DNA of 64,000 nt from Chiridota heheva (lineage: Eukaryota; Echinodermata; Holothuroidea; Apodida; Chiridotidae). The position numbers and the translations under genes were made by a program. The DNA lies in NCBI GenBank assembly GCA_020152595.1, contig JAIGNY010000147.1, forward strand, positions 1 through 64,000. Direction: 5' to 3'. Below the pieces are notes generated by a model, which saw only the letters and a list, made by a program, of their open reading frames with translations, was not told the DNA's origin and ran no database searches. Positions 1 through 10,000 of this stretch are shown here, piece after piece; position 1 is the first letter of the stretch, and each line of letters starts with the position of its first letter.

Positions 1-867
1 TGTTCAATGGTGCACAACAGGGGCCAAACAAATAAAAAGAGCACACTCTGTACCAGGTGGGGCAAACTGCAAAATTAAGTTCTTATGAAAATTTGTTGGG
101 GGAAAAGTCATCACCAAATTGGGGTGATTTTAAGTAAGTCATTAACAAATTTTGTGATATTTATATAATCATTTTTTCTTGTTTATTGCCCACATAGGTA
201 TAGCATATTGTACACTGGTACATACCGTTACTTACATTTTACTTACAGAATTTTGCCACGGAACAAGAAGTTGCCCCACCCCTCCGCTGACCCCCACTAA
301 CACTACTGGGGGAAAACGTGGTATTTCTTAGTCACTGCCCCAAAATGAAATAACTGCAGATTCTGTACAAATAAAAAACACACACAGATTCATAACAAGA
401 GGGATGACATTAATTAAAATTAAAATTACTGATAAAAGCTAAGAATAGGCCAAGAGATAACATAATAATGGTAATAGTTAAAATTAAATAAAAGTTGGAT
501 CCCATCAAGTTTGGAACACAACAAATGCTCTTGATAACAAGGAATCATATACTTGAGTCAACATTTTAAATCATTCAATTCCTACTTATAAACCTTCCTA
601 AAAATGCATCAGCAATTTCCGGAAAACAAAATAAAATGTCACAAGACCGAAATTCATGTTTTCATAATGGACCAAGCGTATAATAGGGGAATCTTATCGA
701 CCAATCAAATACTGGGAAATGCTTGCTTGTCTGCACAATTCAGGCACATCATGGGACCAAGTGAATGAAAATATGCTTTCAAATGTCCATCATACTTGGG
801 TTATACATAGAGGAAATACGTGTCCATTGTTGTTCACAACTTTCCCTCCAGCAACTGCAGTTGAAGG
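1..867. other. Intergenic sequence downstream of COQ10
   Basis: AT-rich non-coding DNA. I see no exon with homology and no RNA gene here. A few C-rich words near 270-300 resemble decayed repeat edges. Confidence 0.5.
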
Positions 868-1303
868 AGTCTGGCAGCTCAGTTGGTAGAGTGCACGACT
901 GATATGCTGGAGGTACCAGGTTTAAGCCCTGGTCAGGTCAAACTCGTTTTACCACAGCTGTGCAGACAGATACGATCAAAGCTAAAGTATGTCGTTTGCA
1001 GCTCCTGCTCCCCATTCAGCTGTTGAGAGAAGTGGCATTGGTTGAATATCGCTCACCATCCCTCAGAGGGGACATTAAACCGTCGTTCCCAATGGTAGGA
1101 CAGTCACACCCTACCTGGTTCTCTGAAAACTATTCAAGAAGAGAAGCTTGAAAACGTGGTATTCATTCACTTCTCTTAGCTAATGGATGGATGATGCACA
1201 GTTTAGGCAGCTCTCCCCTATACTAAGGCTCTAATGTTTGTAAAGTGCTCTTGAATATACTTGTATAGAAAGAGCGCTATATAAAATTACTATACTATTG
1301 ATT
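868..1303 (+). mobile_element. tRNA-derived SINE
   Basis: The head carries an A-box-like stretch (GGCAGCTCAGTTGGTAGAG, about 873-891) and a B-box-like stretch (GGTTTAAGCCC, about 918-928). This is an RNA polymerase III internal promoter arrangement. It is not a functional tRNA gene, because the stems do not close properly and about 370 bp of unrelated body follow. The 3' end has the word GAGCGCTATATAAA, a common kind of SINE tail in marine invertebrates. Boundaries are approximate. Confidence 0.7.
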
Positions 1304-1512
1304 GGTTGGGTAACATGGGAAAAAATTCCCCCAGCAGTTGCTTGGTCGACTTTGCATGCCTATGTTTGACAACAGTTTTACCTTTAGACAAGATAACTAA
1401 CAAGGCCTCCATAGATTTTGCATGTGTAATTCAAAGTTTTACAAATATCTGTGTGCTGTCAAACTTACCCAAAGCATACCTAACCACTCCTATGTAGTGA
1501 ACTTTTATCTAT

Positions 1513-1526
1513 ACACACACACACAA
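1513..1526. repeat. (AC)n microsatellite
   Basis: Short CA/AC dinucleotide run just downstream of the COQ10 polyadenylation signal. Confidence 0.7.
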
Positions 1527-1544
1527 AATAAAATCTGATAAGTC

Positions 1545-1550
1545 TTTATT
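1545..1550 (-). promoter_or_regulatory. COQ10: COQ10 polyadenylation signal
   Basis: The minus strand reads AATAAA about 36 nt downstream of the COQ10 stop codon (1586-1588). Cleavage would fall near 1525. This implies a very short 3' UTR. Confidence 0.6.
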
Positions 1551-1585
1551 TGCTACACTAATTGCACCAAGAGATGCATTCACTG

Positions 1586-1762
1586 TCATATATCTTTCAT
1601 GACCGAGTCCTGCATGGCAGCACGTGATTGACCTACAGATGCTTGAGGACCGTAAACCACCTCCGCTCTCTTGAGGAAAGCTTTCACCATTTGCTTCACC
1701 ACCTCATCAAAGAAAAGTGTAGACAGATTTGAATGCAGGACTGAACGAAATTCAAAAGATAC
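1586..1762 (-). CDS. COQ10: COQ10 exon 5 (last coding exon)
   Basis: Encodes residues 185-242 and the TGA stop. The acceptor on the minus strand is TTCTTTCAG followed by GTATCTTTTGAA. The peptide [20 protein letters not shown] is the most conserved C-terminal block of the family and corresponds to human ISFEFRSLLHSQLAT. The remaining 30 residues are a variable, partly charged tail, as in other animals. Confidence 0.95.
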   Translation of the reverse strand, partial: VSFEFRSVLHSNLSTLFFDEVVKQMVKAFLKRAEVVYGPQASVGQSRAAMQDSVMKDI

Positions 1763-4700
1763 CTGAAAGAACAAGTCGAAATTTCATTTTACCAAAAAGA
1801 AAGAACACTTTCTCCTGAACATTATACATGAAGCAATATCTTTCCTTAAAAGAAATGGTCCGTCATTCGTTCACAGTTCATGCATACACCACCTTAGGCA
1901 TATGATACGCAGCTATTTTTCTCCCACTAAGACACCTAACACGGATGAGTGATTTCAATCACAAAGGTGCCCTGATTACTCAGCACTGGCTTCTGTAATC
2001 TTATACACACAAATAACATTGGGTTACTTGACTGTGGTGTGCATGGGAATGGCAGATAAACAATCATTGTTTGGAGTGAACAGAGAGTCGGGTTGATAAT
2101 TGCTGTTTTTAGGATAAACTCAGGTGTTGGGTGCGGGTAGGCTTAAAGAGAAACTTTTCAACAGGTCAGACTTTTCCTCTTTATTCTGAAAACCACAAGT
2201 AATTAGGATCAAATTTCCCTTATCAATGGCTCCATTGTCCTTGTTCACCTGTTGGTACTAGGTTGTTGTGAAATTTGAGTGTTGAGAATCAAACTAGCAG
2301 TGGAAGAAATCCTTATTGTGTTGTTGAGTGCTTATTTAAATAAGATAAGTGGTCTCATTATTTGCAGTAAATTTGTGGGTATGATTTGCTGGAACAAATT
2401 TTTAAGGAAAAGGGCAAGTCATGCATATCTTTGTTAATTTTATTGCACCTCTACTGTGATTTTGTAGTTATGTCAAGAAATGATTAAAACAATCATTTTA
2501 CAACTTTTGTGACTTTCTGACATAATCTTTCAAGACAATGCTATTTTGTGATCACATTACTTCATTAATTCCCAAATTTCTTTTAGTACAATCTTCCGTT
2601 TTGTAGGAGAGCAGCTGTATCTGACAATGAATCTTAATTTCACAATACCTCAATCAATAGTTTAATGTTAAAGAAGTTATCAAAGTTATCGATAACCAAG
2701 TGCGAAATACAGAATTCTAATAATTTGAAAAGACTCACAATTCCAACTGCCCAGACATGGCCAGTGATGTCATGCTTCAGCACACACACAATACAAAAGT
2801 GCATGTACTAAGGTTATGATGGTTAGCATTTTTTCATAAACATACAGCCGTCACCATTACGGTCGGTTAATCGATTAACCGTAAGTGATTACGTAATTAT
2901 CCAGTGACATAACATTCTATACTGTTTACTGCTTTATTCTATACTGTGTGTAATTACTCACATCATGCATGTATCGGTCATTCCCTCATGCAAACTTGCA
3001 AAGCCTACTGCCGTTTTGGGGATAAATTGCGTTTCCATGTTGGAGTTAATACTATGAGTGGAAACGAGAGGTAAATTTATATCCTAACAATTTATACCCT
3101 AACTGATAAATGCAAGACGAAAGTTCATGGAAAATAAATGGTACTAATGCCAGGGAACGCACATCACCGGGGTTCAATCATTTTCATTACACATGATGGA
3201 ATGGATGTCTTCAAGAGAATGAAAACAACCACAAAAATCACAACACTGCACACTAAAAAATCTAGTTTTTTACCGTAAGCAATCCGGCAAAATAATTTAA
3301 AACAAAACTTTATTTTCAATAATCCCGATAATAATCTAAGCACTGTCAACAAATTTAAACACTTAAGTGGGCCAAAACCGCCATAAAATATACTGCATAT
3401 GTTCACACACAGTAAGTTCACAATACCTCGCGCTTGAGATATATCCAGTGGTGTCTTAAGACAAGCGCAGTTCAGATTTAACGTTGGATTCACCTTGAAT
3501 ATTGCATGACCCACTCAATGATTCTTCCATGTGGAATGTAAAAAAAGTTAGTCGGGTACACCAAGGGCCTTATTAGGAGTTACAGAGTGGCTATGAGCAA
3601 AAGATTTGCAAGTGGGCTGGTCAATGGTTGGGAGATATGTACTGTGATTCGATAGTGAATGGATATGGGCCGAAATTTCTTGTGTGTGTAGTTGACAGTT
3701 TATATTAATGAGTGCTAGCCTGGGCCTTTCTTATGAGCGCAAGCTAGCTGCGTTCCATCTGATCCCAGGTACCGTAGAAACCACATGACTGAATGCCATT
3801 GGTGGTGCCACTGATTGATTGATACCTAACTGAGATCACTACTACTTACAGCAAAATCAATAGTGCATGTATCAGGCTTTCCTTTAATACCTGGTGAAAA
3901 CCTCCATGCTGTTATTAAATGGTTGAATAATCTTCCATCCGTGCAAACAGCCTGAATAAAAAAGACAGAGATGCAGATATTTAAGTCAAATTGCACAGGA
4001 GGAATTCAACTTTTAAAAATCTAATCAGCTAATATGATTAACCAATCATAACCAAATGTCTGTAGGAAAGCTTCTTTAAAACTGGTCTGGAAGTGATATT
4101 ACAATTTGATTTGCAGTCTCCTATCACAATAAAAATTATCAAAGCTTTTAAAAATATACATACCACAGTGAGAGCTTTTCAGATTTATGAAGCTTCGTTT
4201 CCAGCCAAAAGTGAGTCAAAGATTGTAATGTGGAACAGGGTTGCACAGTAGGAATTAAACTGGCCACTAATAAGTTTTTTTTATTTTAATTTTTTCAATT
4301 GGGCTCTTTTTTTAAATTTGTTTGGCCACAAAAAATATCATTTGGCTTTTTTAATATTTAATTTGATCATTTGGATCTTTTGTTTGTGTTTTGGCCTTTT
4401 GGAGACTTATTTGGCTTTAAATGTCTTATTTGGCTTAATTCTGGCCATTCTCAAAGGAACTGATGAAGAATAAAAAGAAAGTGAGTAAAAATAATTTTCT
4501 GATGTTCGGACCATGAGATATTTTGCATGCGTTTCCCTTCAATCACAATATCATTTGTTCTCTTTTCAGATCATTTTACCCCTCCCAGAAAAGCCCCTGG
4601 ACCCACCAGTGGCCGACCCCTTTTTAAATTAAAAATTTTCTTTACTTAATTACAGTTTGGCTTTTTTTAAGCTCAATTTGCCTTTTTTTAAACTGATTTG

Positions 4701-7068
4701 GCTTTTTGTGCTTAGGTTAATCTACCAACTCTGATAAGGACCTGCAACACACAAAAAGCAGCTTCTTCTATTTCTGGCTTTCTGGTAGTATCATTCTCAT
4801 AATACTTGAACTCTCTGAAAGCAAGTCAACCACAGTGTACTCTACATGTGTGATGCATCATAACTAACATTCAGGGATCGAAATCTTAAATTTTTCGCAA
4901 CTCTTTCGTGGAACAGTACTCTCTCAAATAATACTGCTCCGAATCAGATTTCACTGTTCCAACTTTTTGCCCATTACAGGACAAATTTCTTTCTTCAAAA
5001 TGGGCTTAATTTACCACTACTTTATTGGTTAATATGTGCAAATATGTATGTCAGTTATTAGTATTTACAGTAGCATACAGTCACACACGTGCAAGCAGCC
5101 TTGCATATGTGTTGTCATAATTATTTGAGCTGACATTTGCAGGCAAGGTGGAAAAGCTTTTTATTACTGAAAAAAATATTTTTATGATAATCTTGCTTGA
5201 TAACATGATTTTTAATTTTTTATTATCAGAAATAAAGTTACTGATCATTGATGCCACATACTTGTTAAAAGAACACTGTTCTCCCAGAACACTGATGTTT
5301 GAAAATTCACCATTCCTGCATAAAAAGCAGTTTTCAGAACAGTAGGAAATTCGAACCATTACATTCACTATAAAAAACATAAATCATCTCACCTTGACTA
5401 AATGTGGTTTTGCTACTGTAACAGTTGACATATACCTCTCAACCAGGGGTGAAAATCCTATTTCCAACTGAGCTCTGAAGTGTCCTGCTTTTCTTGCAAC
5501 TATTGTGGACTGTGTGCACCAGGGTACAAATTCTTTATAATTTTCTACATTGGCAACAACATCGTACATGTCCTGCATGGAGAACCTAAGCAAGAGATCA
5601 AACAAACAGATAAGATGACAAGAAAAGAATGTCATGCGGTACCTGTAAGGGGCATATGATCCTCTGTACCAAGGTTTTACACTGATGAACAAACAAATTG
5701 TATGTGTTTTCATGACCCTCATTCATTATTTCCACATGACTCTTTATGTACATGAAAACTCTCACTTCGATCTTTGCATCATAAAATGCAAAACAATCGA
5801 CTTATAACAGGTCCCTAGTTAGGCATTTTCAGAGGGGTGCTCCACCCTTCCCCCATTTTGCTCCACCCTTTCCCCATTTTGCTCCACCCTTCCCCCCATT
5901 TTGCTCCAACCTTCCCCCATTTTGCTCCACTCTTTTTCATAAATCATCTACATTAGTTCAACAATTTTTTTTTCTGATAACTGCTTTACCTTCTTTTGAC
6001 ACTGCTTACAGTTCCCCATTGCAAAAAAAATGCAGGTACATTATTTGATTTTATTCCTCTCTAATTTGTGTTTAAAGTGCCCCAAATTCATGTTACATGG
6101 CCTTTGCTACTTTGTAAATGCCTTTGCCACCCTGCCCCCCTTTTCAGTTCAAGCTAGGGGTTTGTGTAATATGTAAACTTTCAACTTACCCAACAATTCT
6201 CCTCTCTGAGTACTCTTTGCGTTTGTTGAGTGTTAGAGGATTGGATATATTCAGGAAAGTCCTATGAGGTAGCACATATTGTTGGTAATTAATTCTAAAA
6301 GTGTGATTTATTTGAAAATTGTGTTGGAACCATGGGTTTGCTCCTACACAAACACATATATGCCTGCAATGGGAAAAAAAGAAAGAAAAAAAAACACATG
6401 TGAAAGTATGTTGCATAAAAGTGGATGTCAGAATCTTTAAGGGTTGGTTTAGTGCTGAAGGAAGTTGATCTTTAAAAGAAACAAAATGGTGAATCAACTA
6501 CTTCAATATCTTATTCTGTTTAGGAGATATTCAAGTTTATCTGTGTAGAAATGACTGATGTAGTAAGTCAACTGTAGAAGGTTGGCCTACTCATCCTCTT
6601 AACAATTATTGATATATTTTGAAGAAAATATTTTTTACTCTTTACTGTTTGAATTATTTTCCCTCAAACTTTCTTCAAGTGGTAAATTACAATTACCCTC
6701 ACTAGATAGATCCTGTTTTGCTACTTTTCTGACATATCAAATGATTTATAAGCCCCACAACCCCAAGACAAAATATGATATAATACAAAGACTTTGGGGA
6801 ATCGGGGGATGAGACGTCACAAAGTCTGATTTTAGTCGTTTCTACTTAAATAATACCAAACTTTTAAGTTAAATAAACATCTCATAAAGCAAGTTAAAGA
6901 TGTCTCTTTAATCTGAAGATAAATATTTTGGCATTGATAACAACTTAACAAGAATAAACTAGAATTTTAGCAATCTGTAGAGCGCATACCACTGTCTCCA
7001 GTCCAGTATCCATCCCCAATATAATCTACCTCAAAAATGATAAACCCATCAAGTTTTATCCCACCCCC

Positions 7069-7099
<31 letters not shown>

Positions 7100-10000
7100 G
7101 TTTTGATCACTAATTGACACTAATTTGCATTCCAAACATTAAGGATTACAGTATGTACCTTATGATTGATCAGTTTTATTCAGGCTAAATATTCATTCTC
7201 GAGTTCCATTCAGGTAAGATTCACATTCCATCATTTTCCTTTCATGCAGAAGGCCTTTTTTTATTCTCTTTGCTACCAAAAACAACTTGATTTAATTTCT
7301 TATCGAGTGCAGGAAATGTATCAGAATTTCTATTCAGGGCCTAAATCTATTGTCCACCTCGATAGCGCACTGCACCGCATGGTTGATAATACCAATATCA
7401 TTCAATTTGATAAATATTCAACCTTGAAAGGGTGCTGCACAGCCAAGGTTGTTGGTTCCTTTCAGTAAGAATGCTGAATACTTGGCCAATTTTCAATGCC
7501 AATTCCATTAAATTTGATTGAATGTGAGTACTCTGTTTACCAGCTACCACTATCAATAACAATTTCAAGGTGAAGCTGTATTCAATTTACTGGGTACATT
7601 TTTCTGGTACATCTGCTGGGTAATTAGGCATATTTATCCCATGTTAAACATGATAAACACATGTTAAATGCAGGTCTATTGCCGAGTTCCACGTCCAACA
7701 GAATTCTTTACTGTTTTGATGGTTTGATCAAAGAGATGAAAGTCCTGTGCATAAGTAGCACTTTCATGGGAGTAGCCATTTAGAAGACAGTCACATGGCA
7801 TGATCACCTGACAATGAGTTGTGCACCAGGGTGCATTTCGTGCACTATGGTCCAAAGATCTTTGGTGTGGAGCTGACATCTTTTCGTCTTAGTGGCATAG
7901 CACAAGCTTTTCTTGGCATGCTGGCATGAAAAAAGTATAAACTTGTAGTACAATTGTCCTAATAATTCTTTTCCAAACACTACACATAACATAACAAGAT
8001 GATGGGCTAAGAAGGCTTAGTCACCACATAAAAGGCCCAAACTAACACCACCACCACAAAAAAAATTAAACATCAAGGATGCCCACAGTTAGTAAAGAAC
8101 TTATCAATGTTGACTTGGAAGTTGCGAACAGAATTAGAACTAACTACCCACTCAGGAAAATCAATCCATTCATTAAGAACTCTTTGCAAAAAGCTAAAAT
8201 GCCAGATATCTATCCGTGAGAACTCTTTGGTCAACTTCAAACTGTTACCACATTTCACTTGAGTATTAGCTCAAACATGCAAGAAATAACAGGAAGTCAA
8301 AGCATCACTACCAGATAGGAATATAAAAACCTGAATCATATCGCCATGTACTCTTCTTAACTCAAGCGTGGTCAAACCAAGAATTTGCAACCTAGATCCA
8401 TAAAAGAGATTCCTTACTTCAGGTAGTCTAGTGGCTCTTCTCTGAACCTGCTCCAAATGAAGTTATCCTTCTCATAAAGGGACTCCAAGCCTGAATAGCA
8501 TACTCAAGGTGAGGCCTGACTAACTGCTTATACAATTTAAGAACAACTTCTCTACCAAGAAAACAAAAACTTCTTCTAATCAAACCAAGCATCCTATTTG
8601 CCCTTGCAGCTGCTAAAGCACACTGTTTAGAAGGCTTCTGATGGCTAGTAATGACAACACCTAGATCCCTTTCTTGATCAACACAACCATGATTTGAACC
8701 ATTCCTGCAGTAATCAAAAGCCAAATTGACCAAAATGGATAACTTTGTATTCATCAACATTGAAAGACACTTGCCACATTTGGGTTGGTTTGGTTTGTTG
8801 ATGTTTAACTGCACCGCGACAGTCAGAGTCAAATGTACCAAGGGAGTGTTAATAATTAGTGGTGTAAGATTTAGGATAGCGAGGAAAGGAAGGTTTGTAA
8901 GGAAGAGAAGGGGGAAAAACAGAAAGAGAGAAAAAAAAGTAGGTAAGGTGAGGTGTAGAAAAATAGGGGGAGTTAAATGTGGTGGAAGAGGTTGTTGCAG
9001 AAGAAGTTGTTTGAGGAAAAATTGTTTTCGAAAAGGTCTGAGATTGAGGATAGAAGAGATCTGGAGTTCTGGTACAAGTGACAGGTTACGAAGATATGCT
9101 TGATAAAGAGATCGGTGTTACTAGTGGGGCAGAGAGGGTAGGGGAGCCAGATAAGAGATGGGAGTGAGAAAGGAGTGGCCTAGGCAGATGCGGGTGACAA
9201 CGATGTCTTCCCTACGATTGCGACTGTGCAGAGGGGTGTTGGTCCCGACTTTGATTTGATGGTGTGGAGTTTGTTACTGGTTTCGTGATTCCAGGCGTTT
9301 TGCCAGGTTTTTTTCATGTAGTTGGAGATGGAAAGACGGAGGTCTGAGTGTGGAATAGGAAAAGGAGAGGCGATCTTTGGCAGAGCTTTGTTGGCTGCTC
9401 TGTCAGCTCTCTTGTTACCAAGGATGCTGACATGGCTGGGAATCCAGAAGAAGATAATATTCTTTTTAAGGAGAGAGTGTGGAGTTAGTTGAGGATTTGT
9501 TGAATGAGAGGGTTGGGCCAGAGCATGTTGAGGATGCCAGTGAGGACAGATTTAGAGTCAGAGAAGATGACGAAATAAGGGCAGAAAGAGAGGTAGCCTT
9601 GAGGAGAGGGTGAGGCCAGGACAGGCAGCGGCGGCTGCAGAAGAGCCTTCCCGTGTGGAGCAGTTGGTGAAGAGAAAGGAGTAGTCGTGGAAATGTCTAC
9701 TGAGTTGGCAGTATTTGGAGTGGAAGAAGGCTGGGTTGTGAAGAGCTTTTGTGAAGAAGGAAAGACCAAACGGAACCTTATCAAATGCTTTTTGGAAGTC
9801 TAAATAGATAACATCCACATTATGACCAGAATCAACTAGTTTAGTAACATCATCAAGAAATTCCAATAAATTAGATACACAAGACCTCTTAGGTAAGAAC
9901 CCATGGTGGGACAAATTCAACAAACTATTAACCAGTAAATGATCTAGTACAACATCCTTAACAATGGACTCCATGACCTTGCACACAACAAGGGTAAGAC

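Noticed and set aside
868..940. Functional tRNA gene
   Set aside because: It has A- and B-box-like words, but no closed cloverleaf, and it continues into a SINE body.
3164..3514. 116-codon minus ORF as a COQ10 exon or separate gene
   Set aside because: No homology. COQ10 exons 4 and 5 join in phase without it.
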